This document shows, piece by piece, positions 34,212-44,018 of a stretch of 57,556 nucleotides of DNA; the stretch's first letter is position 1; the number at the start of each line of letters is the position of its first letter. The notes beneath the pieces were generated by a model that was given only the letters and a program-made list of their open reading frames with translations, was not told the DNA's origin and did no database searches. Location of the stretch: NCBI GenBank assembly GCA_022711175.1, contig JAKLFM010000015.1, positions 1 through 57,556 of the forward strand, given 5' to 3'. The position numbers were made by a program, and so were the translations under genes. The DNA comes from Bacteroidota bacterium. GTDB lineage: Bacteria; Bacteroidota; Bacteroidia; Bacteroidales; UBA4417.

Positions 34212-35693
34212 ATGAAAAAATATAGCATATACCTGAGCTACATTGTGCTCTTTACCCTCATATTCAGTGCTTGTACCAAGGACTGGCTCGAAATACAGCC
34301 AAAAGGAACGTCACTTGAAGATAATTACTATAAAACTCCGGCTGAAGCTTTCAGCGGATTGGTTGCTGTTTACGATCCGCTTGGCAGACAAACGGATGAC
34401 GGATATGCACCCAAGATTGGGGCGTTGAACTGTGCAGGCGATGAGTGTTATGCCGGTGGCGAATCAGCTTCCGATGTTCCGCAAATGCAAGCCTGGAGCA
34501 ATTATACACTCGATCCTGCGAATGGTCCTCAGAATACCCTGTGGAACAGGAATTATATTGGTGTTTACCGCAGCAATGTTCTCCTTGCGAAGTTGCCAAA
34601 TGTTCCTAAACTCGATGCTTCAACCATGGCCATGTACACTGCCGAAGCAAAATTCCTAAGGGCTTACTACTATTTTGACCTGGTACGTGAGTTTGGCAAT
34701 GTGCCGCTCTTTACCGTACCTGCTTCTCCTGCTGATGCCGGTAATGTAACCCAGGCGCCAAAAGAAGATGTGTTGCTGCAAATTGAGAAAGACCTCAATG
34801 AAGCAATTCCCGATTTGCCCGAAGTGCGTCCGGTGTCTGAAAATGGCCGTGTCACAAAAATGGCTGCCGTTGCACTGCTTGGCAAAGTAATTTTATGGCA
34901 AAACAACGACAGCCGTATGCTCGAAGCTGCAAACCTCTTCGAACAGGTGAATACCTCACCCAATTATCGTCTTCTCGAAAACTATGGAGATATATTCCGT
35001 GCCGATAATGAATTCAATGCCGAGAGTATCTTCGAAATTGTTCATACCTCAAAAGCATTGCAGGACTGGGGCGCATGGGGAAATTTTGAAGGCAACATCA
35101 TGACACAGATGATCGGGCCACGTTCCTATTCAGGACCTACCTTCAAACCTGGTTACGGTTGCGATCCTATTATCAAGGAATATGCCGATTTTATGAAAAA
35201 CGATCCCCGTTTTGAATACACTATACTTGATATAGCAGCTATTCCCGGTGCTAGTTATATTGCAGGATATCAAAACAGTGGATATTTCATGCGCAAATAT
35301 GCCCCCGAAATTGCTTATTTCTCAACACTCGCCGGCGACCCCGTTGTAAACTGGCCTAATAATGAAATCGAAATCAGGCTCGCCGATACATACCTTATGG
35401 AAGCTGAAGCGCTTATCCGTGGTGGGGGCGATGCTAACAAGGCAGCATATTATCTCAATGCTGTGCGTGCCCGGGTTGGCTTACCGGCAGTTGCCGCTAC
35501 ACTGCCCAACATCTATAACGAACGCCGCCTTGAACTTGGCACCGAGGGACACCGCTTTTTTGACCTCGTACGCACTGGTCAAGCCGCTACAGTGTTAGCC
35601 TTCAAAGGATTTACCGCAGGAAAAAACGAAGTACTGCCAATTCCTCTTGATGAGCTTTACAATACTAAACTTGTACAAAACCCGAATTACTGA
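34212..35693 (+). CDS. SusD/RagB-family surface glycan-binding lipoprotein 2
   Basis: This 493-residue lipoprotein has the lipobox IFSAC (Cys21) and TKDWLEIQPKGTS. The SusD core shows AEAKFLRAYYYFDLVREFGNVPLF and the C-terminal pattern IRLADTYLMEAEALIRGG, RRLELGTEGHRFFDLVRTG and KNEVLPIPLDEL. It partners SusC 2 as the surface lid. An ATG at 34206 would add only two residues; the one at 34212 gives the cleaner signal peptide. A GC-rich imperfect hairpin (about 35729-35757) lies downstream before the GH5 gene. Confidence 0.94.
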   Translation: MKKYSIYLSYIVLFTLIFSACTKDWLEIQPKGTSLEDNYYKTPAEAFSGLVAVYDPLGRQTDDGYAPKIGALNCAGDECYAGGESASDVPQMQAWSNYTLDPANGPQNTLWNRNYIGVYRSNVLLAKLPNVPKLDASTMAMYTAEAKFLRAYYYFDLVREFGNVPLFTVPASPADAGNVTQAPKEDVLLQIEKDLNEAIPDLPEVRPVSENGRVTKMAAVALLGKVILWQNNDSRMLEAANLFEQVNTSPNYRLLENYGDIFRADNEFNAESIFEIVHTSKALQDWGAWGNFEGNIMTQMIGPRSYSGPTFKPGYGCDPIIKEYADFMKNDPRFEYTILDIAAIPGASYIAGYQNSGYFMRKYAPEIAYFSTLAGDPVVNWPNNEIEIRLADTYLMEAEALIRGGGDANKAAYYLNAVRARVGLPAVAATLPNIYNERRLELGTEGHRFFDLVRTGQAATVLAFKGFTAGKNEVLPIPLDELYNTKLVQNPNY

Positions 35694-35818
35694 TAAAATA
35701 CTGGTTTGAGTAGTTTGTGACCAGGGGATCCGGCCAGGTTCTTCAACCTGCCGGCCCCCCAACGGTCATACTTCGAGCTGTTGCAAACCTCCGTTATTGA
35801 CTCAAGACTACCATTGCG

Positions 35819-38566
35819 ATGAAGAGACTTTCTGCCGTTTTGTTGATGTTTTTACTCGTTACCGCAGTTAATCAGCTGTCGGCCCAGTGGCTTAAAACTT
35901 CGGGAAAAAAGATTGTTGACGGAAGCGGCAATGAGGTTATACTCAGGGGAATGGGTCTTGGAGGATGGATGTTGCAGGAAGGCTATATGATGCAAAGCAG
36001 CAGTTTTGCTAATACGCAGCACGAACTCAAGGCGAAAATTGTAAATCTTATCGGTACTGAATATGCCGAAGAGTTTTACAGCAGCTGGCGGCAAAATCAC
36101 CTCACTCGCCGCGATATTGATTCACTGGCCTCCTGGGGCTTCAATTCGGTGCGCTTGCCCATGCATTACAATCTCTATACATTACCCATTGAACAAGAGC
36201 CGGTTGCTGGCGAAAACACATGGCTGACCGAAGGTTTTACTCTCACCGACAGTCTTTTAAAATGGTGTTCTGCCAACCATATGTACCTGATTCTCGACCT
36301 GCATGGAGCACCCGGCGGGCAAGGACGCGACCTGGCCATTTGCGACGGCGATGCATCAAAGCCTTCGCTCTGGGAAAGTAATGCCAACAAGCAGAAAACC
36401 ATCGCCTTATGGCGGAAACTTGCTGAAAGGTATGCCAACGAAGGATGGATTGGCGGTTATGACCTGCTAAATGAAACCAACTGGAATTTCTCGGGATCGA
36501 ATCAAAACGGATGCGACGAATCATCCAACATTCCTCTGAAGCAACTTTTCATCGATATTACAAATGCTATAAGGCAGGTTGACACGCGGCATATTCTCAT
36601 CATTGAAGGAAATTGCTGGGGAAACAATTACAATGGAATTGTTCCCAACTGGGACAACAATATGGTTTTAAGCTACCATAAATACTGGTCGTACAACGAT
36701 CAGGGCTCATTACAGGGTGCAATAAACATGCGCAACAGTTATAATGTTCCTCTTTGGCTTGGCGAATCAGGAGAAAACTCGAACCAGTGGTTCACCGATG
36801 CCATTCGCCTGCTCGAAAAAAACGACATTGGATGGGCATGGTGGCCGCTAAAAAAGATAGGTTCGGTTGTTAATCCCCTGACTATTCCCAAGGACAATGG
36901 ATACCAGGTGTTGCTTGATTACTGGACCAACGGCGGCAACAAACCGGCGCAGGAGTTTGCCAGGCAAAGCTTAATGCGGCAGGCGGCAAATGCCAACATC
37001 GCTAACTGCATTTACCGCAAAGATGTTATTGATGCAATGTTCAGGCAGGTATATGATACAACCACAATTCCATATGCGGCTCACCATCTGCCGGGAGTGA
37101 TTCATGCAACTGATTATGATATGGGTGAAAATGGCCGGGCCTATTATGATACTGATGCAGCTGATTACCACGTTACTACCGGTACATACACAGCCTGGAA
37201 CAGTGGCTATACCTACCGTAACGACGGCGTGGACATCGAAAACTCGACTGACAGTGATCCAAACAGCAATGGATATAATGTAGGATGGACAGCAAATGGA
37301 GAGTGGCTGCAATATACTGTTGAAGTGGACTCAACTGCTGCATACAACATTCAGCTGCGTTATGCAGTGCCGGCTGGCTCATTTTCAAAAATACGGTTAC
37401 GTATAAACGGAGGCGATATTACCGACGCTGTTGCGATGCAATCAACTGGTGGTAACCAGCAGTGGCAATATGTCATTGTAAATGATGTTGTTATTTACAA
37501 AGGCGTCCAGAAACTTCAATTTTTCTTCGAAAGGGGAGGAGCTAACATTGGATTCATAAAATTTTCCATCAGCAAGCCGGCTTCTCAGGTTTCCCTCAAA
37601 TCAATATCGGCCGAGACTATTGGCGAATCGCAACAAATAAGTCTGTCGTGCAACAAGTTATTATCTCCAGCTTCGATTGCTACCTCAGGATTTAGTATCG
37701 ATGTAAACGGAAACCCGGTTGCTATCGAAAGCCTGGCGGCGAACCCTGTCAACCCGCAACAAATTCTATTTACCCTGGCACAGCCGATCTATGATGGCGA
37801 TCTCATTTTCATGAATTATTCGGGAGGAAGTGTGACTTCAGAGGATGGTTCACCACTTGAAGCTTTCACATATCTCAAGGTTACCAACAATCTGCCGTTG
37901 CATCTGCCAATTCCCGGGAAAATTGAAGCCGAATCGTTTGCAGTGAACAACGGCCTTTCGCTCGAGACCACATCAGATGCAGGAGGAGGGCAGAATGTCG
38001 GATACACCAACGCCGGCGATTACCTCGATTACCGCATCCAGGTTAAGAAAACTGCCGATTACAAGATGCAAATACGCGAAGCCTGTCAAAGCCAAGCTGG
38101 TAAAATCGCAGTTCAGCAATACGACAAACATTCGGCGATGCTCGGTTCAACTATTGTTGATATGCCTGTAACAGGAGGCTGGCAATCGTGGCAGACGGTT
38201 GAGGCTAGCATAAGACTCACCGAAGGATCAGGAATTCTTCGGATAAAAATACTACAGCCGGAATTTAACCTCAACTGGTACCTGTTTAACGAAATTGTGA
38301 TTGATACTGTAATTAACGAGAATACTGAAATAAAGATTTTTCCCAACCCTACCAAAGAGAAGCTCAATATCGAAATCCCCAAATCCAAAGGACAGAAAAA
38401 GAAATTGTCCATTCATTCGGTGAATGGCAGGTTGGTAAAGGAACAAGAACTTCTCCCGGCTGACGAATCATATGAAACCGAAATTGGTAACCTGAGTTCA
38501 GGAATGTATGTTGTTGAACTTCAGATTGCCGGAAATGTCTGGAGGTCAAAGCTGCTAATCGAATAG
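35819..38566 (+). CDS. T9SS-secreted GH5 glucanase with CBM6-like domains
   Basis: This 915-residue multidomain enzyme has a signal peptide (to LSAQ, residue 23). The GH5 barrel (about 24-385) has acid/base Glu219 in LLNETNW and nucleophile Glu316 in WLGESGEN. A CBM6/35-like domain (about 420-590, GYNVGWTANGEWLQYTVEV), a linker and a second CBM6-like domain (about 700-825, IEAESFAVNN, NVGYTNAGDYLDYRI) follow. A T9SS sorting domain (about 838-915, IKIFPNPTKEKLNIEI) closes it. The barrel start VILRGMGLGGWMLQEG resembles exo-beta-1,3-glucanase-like GH5 enzymes. It is the main secreted, polymer-attacking enzyme of the locus, while the GH30s and GH16 are lipid-anchored. Confidence 0.88.
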   Translation: MKRLSAVLLMFLLVTAVNQLSAQWLKTSGKKIVDGSGNEVILRGMGLGGWMLQEGYMMQSSSFANTQHELKAKIVNLIGTEYAEEFYSSWRQNHLTRRDIDSLASWGFNSVRLPMHYNLYTLPIEQEPVAGENTWLTEGFTLTDSLLKWCSANHMYLILDLHGAPGGQGRDLAICDGDASKPSLWESNANKQKTIALWRKLAERYANEGWIGGYDLLNETNWNFSGSNQNGCDESSNIPLKQLFIDITNAIRQVDTRHILIIEGNCWGNNYNGIVPNWDNNMVLSYHKYWSYNDQGSLQGAINMRNSYNVPLWLGESGENSNQWFTDAIRLLEKNDIGWAWWPLKKIGSVVNPLTIPKDNGYQVLLDYWTNGGNKPAQEFARQSLMRQAANANIANCIYRKDVIDAMFRQVYDTTTIPYAAHHLPGVIHATDYDMGENGRAYYDTDAADYHVTTGTYTAWNSGYTYRNDGVDIENSTDSDPNSNGYNVGWTANGEWLQYTVEVDSTAAYNIQLRYAVPAGSFSKIRLRINGGDITDAVAMQSTGGNQQWQYVIVNDVVIYKGVQKLQFFFERGGANIGFIKFSISKPASQVSLKSISAETIGESQQISLSCNKLLSPASIATSGFSIDVNGNPVAIESLAANPVNPQQILFTLAQPIYDGDLIFMNYSGGSVTSEDGSPLEAFTYLKVTNNLPLHLPIPGKIEAESFAVNNGLSLETTSDAGGGQNVGYTNAGDYLDYRIQVKKTADYKMQIREACQSQAGKIAVQQYDKHSAMLGSTIVDMPVTGGWQSWQTVEASIRLTEGSGILRIKILQPEFNLNWYLFNEIVIDTVINENTEIKIFPNPTKEKLNIEIPKSKGQKKKLSIHSVNGRLVKEQELLPADESYETEIGNLSSGMYVVELQIAGNVWRSKLLIE

Positions 38567-38589
38567 TAAATATGCTAAAAAAATCGAAC

Positions 38590-39768
38590 ATGAAAAATGC
38601 CATAATACTTGCGACTTTGATTGTTTTGCAGGCCAATACATTATGGTCATGTAAAAAAACCGAAGAACCACCGGCAGTTATACCTGACCTCTCATTTACC
38701 GATTTGGTGATTCCCGAAGGAAGTACACCCGGGAGAACGGCTGCAGTCACTTTCAGGTTGTCGGAAGCCACAACAGCAACGGTTTCGTTTAAATGGCATA
38801 CCGAAGACGGTTCTGCTAAAGCAGGTCAGGATTACACCGCTGTATCTGATGGAATTGTAACCTTTGTTCCGGGCGAATTGACCGAGTCAATCGAGGTGCC
38901 ATTGTCATCAGATGCTGACCTTGAACTCGATGAGAACTTTTACATAAAACTGACTGATTTTACTGGTCTTACGAGTACAGTTACACAGCTCAAAGTCACC
39001 GTTGAAAATGATGACAGCTACGCTGTCGAGCTGACTGACGACGGTTATATTACCCCCGATTCCTACCCGGGAATGGCACTCGTTTGGAGCGATGAATTTA
39101 ATGGCACGGCACTCAACACATCCGACTGGAACTACGAGATTGGCGGCGGCGGCTGGGGGAATAACGAATTGCAGATTTATACGAATTCTGCTCAAAATGT
39201 CTATGAAACAGATGGATATCTTACCATCAAAGCTACCAAAGACCCCAATACCGGCGATTACCGCTCTGGAAGGCTTACTACCAAAGGGAAAAAGGAATTC
39301 ACTTACGGCAGGATAGATATCAGGGCCCGAATGCCCATTGGGCAAGGCATCTGGCCTGCACTTTGGATGCTGGGTAGTAATATATCATCGGTTGGTTGGC
39401 CGCGTTGCGGCGAGATAGATATCATGGAATACCTGGGCCACGACTCGTTAAATGTTCATGGTACAGTACATTACAACGATAACGGACATAAATATACAGG
39501 CAGCAAATACAAGGTAACTCCGGCGGAGAACTATCACGCAAAGTTCCACGTATTTACCATTATATGGCAGGAGACGTCAATACAATGGTTTGTTGATTAT
39601 CACAGGTTCTTCACCGTGAGGCCGGGTACTGTAGTTTACGATGCCTTTAACCTGCCGCAGTTCTTCATCATGAATGTTGCCGTAGGTGGTAATTGGCCGG
39701 GTAATCCCAACGAAACCACCGTTTTTCCGCAGGAAATGCTGGTGGATTATGTAAGAGTATTCCAATAA
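38590..39768 (+). CDS. GH16 beta-1,3-glucanase (laminarinase-like) lipoprotein with Calx-beta domain
   Basis: This 392-residue lipoprotein (LWSC, Cys21) has a Calx-beta domain at about 30-142 (AKAGQDYTAVSDGIVTF) and a GH16 jelly roll at about 160-392. The active-site motif is EIDIMEYLG, with nucleophile Glu275, Asp277 and acid/base Glu280. The pre-active-site stretch GIWPALWMLGSN is typical of laminarinases. It would cut internal beta-1,3 (or mixed 1,3-1,4) glucosidic bonds at the cell surface. It begins 23 bases behind the GH5 stop, so the two are cotranscribed. The ATG at 38572 is possible but gives a poorer signal peptide. Confidence 0.92.
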   Translation: MKNAIILATLIVLQANTLWSCKKTEEPPAVIPDLSFTDLVIPEGSTPGRTAAVTFRLSEATTATVSFKWHTEDGSAKAGQDYTAVSDGIVTFVPGELTESIEVPLSSDADLELDENFYIKLTDFTGLTSTVTQLKVTVENDDSYAVELTDDGYITPDSYPGMALVWSDEFNGTALNTSDWNYEIGGGGWGNNELQIYTNSAQNVYETDGYLTIKATKDPNTGDYRSGRLTTKGKKEFTYGRIDIRARMPIGQGIWPALWMLGSNISSVGWPRCGEIDIMEYLGHDSLNVHGTVHYNDNGHKYTGSKYKVTPAENYHAKFHVFTIIWQETSIQWFVDYHRFFTVRPGTVVYDAFNLPQFFIMNVAVGGNWPGNPNETTVFPQEMLVDYVRVFQ

Positions 39769-39963
39769 TAATTGGTCGGTTCATAAACTTAAGCGTTAAA
39801 CATTAAACTCAAAAAGGAGGCTATCGGTATTAAAGAGGAACTGATCATTCTTCGATCGGATTAATGCAGTTAAAGGTTAATCTGGTTTTCATAAGCAACT
39901 GCTGATTAGGGTTGTCCGTAAATGCCGAGATGCCTCCCTTTTTTAAACAGAAATTCAAAACCT

Positions 39964-41439
39964 ATGAAAAGGAACATAATCGTTACAAACGTCTTCATCA
40001 CGGGAATGGTAGCCCTGATATTTTTCGGCGGATGCAATAAGCCGGCAGCAAACAAGGCAGCGGGCACGGCAAGTCCATCATTAGAATTAAAGAACGCCAA
40101 AATGTATATCACTGCAAAGGATACCAACCTGAGACTGGCCGAAGCGCCTGAACTTACATTTACCGAACTCGTTCAGCCTGATGAGCATCAACCGACAATC
40201 ATGCTCGATGCCAGTCACACATTTCAGGAATTTATTGGAATAGGAGGCGCATTTACGGATGCAGCTGCCGAAACTTTTTACAAACTACCCAAAGAAAAGC
40301 AGGCTGAACTTCTTGATGCCTATTTCACTGCGGACAAAGGCATTGGTTATACTCTTGGCCGGACTCATATAAATAGTTGCGACTTTTCGAGCGAAAGCTA
40401 TGCATATGCAGCCATGCCCGGCGATAAAGAGCTGAAAAGTTTCACCATTGACCACGATAAAAAATACAGAATTCCTCTTATCAAAGAAGCATTAGCCAGG
40501 GCCAATAACAGCATTACTATGTATGCTTCGCCCTGGAGCCCGCCGGCATGGATGAAAGATAACGACAATATGTTGCAGGGCGGCAAACTCAAGCCTGAGT
40601 TTATGCAGGCATGGGCTGACTATTATGTGAGATTTTTCGAAGAATACAAAAAAGAAGGTATCAACTTTTGGGGAGTGTCGGTACAAAACGAACCGATGGC
40701 CGTACAAACGTGGGAATCATGTATTTATACTGCCGAGGATGAACGTGATTTTGTGAAGAACTTCATGGGGCCAACCCTTAAGAAATCTGCGTTCGCCGAT
40801 ACGAAGATTATCATCTGGGATCACAACCGCGGACTCATGAACCAGCGTGCCAAAGTTATGTACGATGACCCCGAAGCTTCAAAATATGTCTGGGGAACCG
40901 GATTCCACTGGTACACCGGCGACCATTTTGAAAATGTTAAGCTGCATGCCGAAGCATTTCCCGATAAGAAGCTCATATTTACCGAAGGTTGCGTCTATCC
41001 ATTCAAAACGGAATTCCTGAATGAATGGCACTGGGGCGAAACCTACGGCACATCGCTCATCAACGACCTGAACAACGGTGCCTGTGCCTGGACCGACTGG
41101 AATATACTGCTCGATGAAACCGGCGGCCCCAATCATGTTCACAACAACTGCCTTGCCCCGGTTATCGGTAATACCAAAACAGGGGAACTGACCTACATGA
41201 ATTCGTTTTATTACCTCGGCCATTTCTCAAAGTTCATTAGGCCGGGTGCTAAACGCATAACCTGTGCTTCTAACGACGATGAACTCATGGCCACGGCATT
41301 CCTTAATACTGACGGCAAAATTGCAACTGTGGTAATGAATAAGACTGATAAGGCAAAGGAGTTCTTCGTGTGGATCAACAACAAAGCGGTAAAAGCTGCC
41401 AGCCCCGCTCATTCCATTATCACACTGGTGATTGGATAA
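39964..41439 (+). CDS. GH30-family beta-glycosidase lipoprotein 2
   Basis: This 491-residue lipoprotein (FFGGC, Cys24) has the GH30 barrel: FIGIGGAFTDAAAETF (about 90-105), SPWSPPAWMKDND (about 189-201), acid/base Glu243 in SVQNEPMAV and nucleophile Glu341 in IFTEGCVY. It is closer in feel to the glucosylceramidase-like GH30 subfamily than the first GH30, and probably acts on beta-1,6-linked glucan or short glucosides. An upstream in-frame ATG at 39922 precedes a non-signal-like stretch, so I start at 39964. It is the last plus-strand gene of the locus and converges with the BACON-GH5 gene 52 bases away. Confidence 0.88.
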   Translation: MKRNIIVTNVFITGMVALIFFGGCNKPAANKAAGTASPSLELKNAKMYITAKDTNLRLAEAPELTFTELVQPDEHQPTIMLDASHTFQEFIGIGGAFTDAAAETFYKLPKEKQAELLDAYFTADKGIGYTLGRTHINSCDFSSESYAYAAMPGDKELKSFTIDHDKKYRIPLIKEALARANNSITMYASPWSPPAWMKDNDNMLQGGKLKPEFMQAWADYYVRFFEEYKKEGINFWGVSVQNEPMAVQTWESCIYTAEDERDFVKNFMGPTLKKSAFADTKIIIWDHNRGLMNQRAKVMYDDPEASKYVWGTGFHWYTGDHFENVKLHAEAFPDKKLIFTEGCVYPFKTEFLNEWHWGETYGTSLINDLNNGACAWTDWNILLDETGGPNHVHNNCLAPVIGNTKTGELTYMNSFYYLGHFSKFIRPGAKRITCASNDDELMATAFLNTDGKIATVVMNKTDKAKEFFVWINNKAVKAASPAHSIITLVIG

Positions 41440-41491
41440 ACTGCTTCATTGCCTCAGCCGGGAACTTTAACGTTGCCCTGGTTAGCTGCAA

Positions 41492-43225
41492 TTATCTCCT
41501 GCCTGCACCTTCCATGAGTGCATTCAGCGTTTGCTCATCGGATACGTTGAGAGTATTTCTGTCGAAAATGCCATTGGCATGATTGCCGAGGCCTCCATTA
41601 TCCCAGTAAAATGGGATGAGTCCGGTGGCAATGGCTTTTTGTGTAATATATTTGTGGTAATAAGCCCTGGAAGCAAGGTGCTGTGTTAGAGCATCGCCGC
41701 TTAGGTCAGTTCGGCGCATTGCACCAAATTCACCCAAGATAACGGGAATGCCTTTGTCAACAAACTGTTGCTTCATAAGCCCGAAGTTGTATATGACCGT
41801 TTCCTCCTCACCCCAGGTAGCATTGTGGGCAGGGTCGCCGGCATAGTGATATCCGTTTCCCCAGTAGAAAAACTGGTTACCCCAGCTTTCGTCTTTAGTC
41901 AAACCGCAAAAATTCCAGGGTGTGTAGTAATGTATTTCCGCCATCATCCTGTTGGCAACATTATCCAGTGGCATAGCCGACATAAGTTCATGTGTTTTGG
42001 CAATATCAGTGCTTGGACCCTGCACTACCAGCACCCGGTAGGCATTTCGGCCGCCTGTTGACCGAACTGCGTTAATGAAAGTCTGGTGATATGAGTAAAG
42101 CACTTGCATTTGAGATGCCTGGTCAACATTGGGTTCGTTGGTGCCGGCAAACAGCAGGTGTTCGTCGAAATCGCGCAACGTAGTTGCAATCTGTTCCCAG
42201 AAAGCCCTGAGTCTTGCATTGTTGATCTCCTGTTTATCAGGTGTGCAGTTGTTCTCGAGCCAGCCACCGTCCCAGTGAATGTTCAGAATCACATAGAGGC
42301 CATTATCAACACAGTATTGTACAACTTCCTTCACCCGGTACAGCCAGGTTGCATCAATTTCAGCAGTCGCAGGGTTTGAATATTGGTACCATGAGCATGG
42401 TAATCTCACGGCATCAAATCCACTTTGCTTCACAAGCTGAACCAGCGCATTGGTAATCAATGGATTGCCCCAATTGGTTTCGCCGCCTGTACATTCAAGG
42501 CTATTGCCAATATTCCAGCCGATTTTCATTTTGCCTGCCAGTTCTGTAGCATCACTGCTCATGCCGCTGATATCAGGTGCTGCCGGATTGTTGTTGTATC
42601 CGGGGAAATAGATGCCTTTCTGAGTAACCTGTATCTCTATCGGGGCAGCGCTGTCGGCACTCACGTGCAAAATGGCGGAACGTTCACCAATCGCCTTATT
42701 ATCCTGCACATGAATATTCACAGCCGTAGTACCTTTAGCTCCGGATGTATGGTCCAATTGTAACCATTCGGCATCGCTTTCCAGTTTCCATTGTGATGCG
42801 TCAGTAGTTATGGCAAAGCTGCCTGCAACGGCCGAATTTCCGAAACTCAGATTGGTTTTGTCGGAACTGAGATTGTAAAGAAATTCTGCCGGAGGTTGAG
42901 TGATGATGACCTCAACTGGCTCGGCATTACCGGCGTTTATGGTTAGTGTTTCTTCACGTTGCGAAAGAGTCCTGGATGTTATACTGACGTAAACAGTGGC
43001 TTTATCGCTGTTGCCTGATGATGAAGAGAGGCTTATCCACTCGGTAGCGGGATTGATGATACTCCATGAGCCGGCATTGGTATGGATGATAAAACTGGAT
43101 GTACCTCCGTTTGCAGGAATAGAGATTTTTGTGATGGATACTGTAAGGGTGTTGGTTCCGGCTTTCTCGCAACCAATGAGAATTGCAGCAAGCAGGAGTA
43201 TTGCGAACCTGTGTTTAATTTTCAT
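41492..43225 (-). CDS. GH5 endoglucanase lipoprotein with two BACON domains
   Basis: This 577-residue lipoprotein (LIGC, Cys19) has two BACON domains (about 27-112 and 115-203, each with a W-I/L-x-L turn: TEWISLSSSSG, AEWLQLDHTSG). A GH5 barrel follows from about 215, containing GWNIGNSLECTGG, the acid/base Glu364 in AGTNEPN and the nucleophile Glu499 in ILGEFGAM. The barrel resembles GH5 subfamily 4 endoglucanases acting on beta-1,4- or mixed-linkage glucans and xyloglucan. BACON domains hold the catalytic domain off the membrane. It is transcribed towards the plus-strand GH30 gene, so it is a separate transcript of the same locus. Confidence 0.9.
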   Translation of the reverse strand: MKIKHRFAILLLAAILIGCEKAGTNTLTVSITKISIPANGGTSSFIIHTNAGSWSIINPATEWISLSSSSGNSDKATVYVSITSRTLSQREETLTINAGNAEPVEVIITQPPAEFLYNLSSDKTNLSFGNSAVAGSFAITTDASQWKLESDAEWLQLDHTSGAKGTTAVNIHVQDNKAIGERSAILHVSADSAAPIEIQVTQKGIYFPGYNNNPAAPDISGMSSDATELAGKMKIGWNIGNSLECTGGETNWGNPLITNALVQLVKQSGFDAVRLPCSWYQYSNPATAEIDATWLYRVKEVVQYCVDNGLYVILNIHWDGGWLENNCTPDKQEINNARLRAFWEQIATTLRDFDEHLLFAGTNEPNVDQASQMQVLYSYHQTFINAVRSTGGRNAYRVLVVQGPSTDIAKTHELMSAMPLDNVANRMMAEIHYYTPWNFCGLTKDESWGNQFFYWGNGYHYAGDPAHNATWGEEETVIYNFGLMKQQFVDKGIPVILGEFGAMRRTDLSGDALTQHLASRAYYHKYITQKAIATGLIPFYWDNGGLGNHANGIFDRNTLNVSDEQTLNALMEGAGRR

Positions 43226-43263
43226 ATGTATCATTCGCTTTCACTTTGAAGTGTTATAAAATC

Positions 43264-43935
43264 TTACCAAAAGTATGGGATGAGTTTGTAGCGTGTTTTG
43301 TCAGAATATTCAGTATAGCCATTCAGTTTGAGCCGCAATGTTTTGTCCTCCAGATCAGTACGGATTATAAACAAGATAATTGAGAGGCTTATAGGCAGTA
43401 TGCTCCAGAGCGAGCCCATGATCATGGGGAAACCAACGGCCTGAATAATGGTTCCGAGATACCCGGGATGCCTGACAAACTTATAAAGGCCGGTTTCGCA
43501 CACAGTATGTTCCCTGTCTTTTTGAATCCTTACAGTGCTCGAGAAGAATCTGTTCTGTTTCTGTGCGATGAGGAAAATGAGCTGGCCGGCAATAGTAAGC
43601 AAAATGCCAAGGACAAAGACGGCAGGATGCATTTCGGGCGACCAGTGATAACGCCCGGAGTCAAGGCCGGCGACAACGAACATGGCTATAGTGAGGAAGA
43701 AACTGAGCAGCAATATTATCTTGTCCCATTGCAGTGTTCCTTCGCCTGGTTTAGCGCGCTCTTTAACCAATTCGGGATCAATTCGTAATACCGTATATTG
43801 AATAATGAGCATGGCGAAACCTATGGCCGCATAAACCAACCCCTGCATGTAGTTGATCGTTCCAGCGCTGATGAATAGGATGGTATAAAATATAAGTGTT
43901 CCCCCGAAAAGTTTGATCATGTAACTTGCCTTCAT
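43264..43935 (-). CDS. Isoprenylcysteine carboxyl methyltransferase-like membrane protein
   Basis: This 223-residue integral membrane protein has about five helices. Its C-terminal region carries the ICMT/PEMT-type cofactor motif YKFVRHPGYLGTIIQAVGF, followed by RTDLEDKTLRLKLNGYTEY. In bacteria such proteins are SAM-dependent membrane methyltransferases of mostly unknown substrate (isoprenoid or lipid). It lies between the BACON-GH5 gene and a DUF4256 gene on the same strand, with no functional link visible to either. Confidence 0.8.
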   Translation of the reverse strand: MKASYMIKLFGGTLIFYTILFISAGTINYMQGLVYAAIGFAMLIIQYTVLRIDPELVKERAKPGEGTLQWDKIILLLSFFLTIAMFVVAGLDSGRYHWSPEMHPAVFVLGILLTIAGQLIFLIAQKQNRFFSSTVRIQKDREHTVCETGLYKFVRHPGYLGTIIQAVGFPMIMGSLWSILPISLSIILFIIRTDLEDKTLRLKLNGYTEYSDKTRYKLIPYFW

Positions 43936-44018
43936 GACTGTGAGGTTTTAAACACCTCAAAGTTATGTTAAATCCCGAAATGCTGAATCTGATTGCAAGT
44001 AGAATTGCCTAAACCTGA

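Noticed and set aside
35729..35757. Terminator behind susD 2
   Set aside because: CAGGTT-CTTC-AACCTG with GC flanks can fold, but the outer pairing is bulged and a C run, not a T run, follows, so I did not list it as a terminator.
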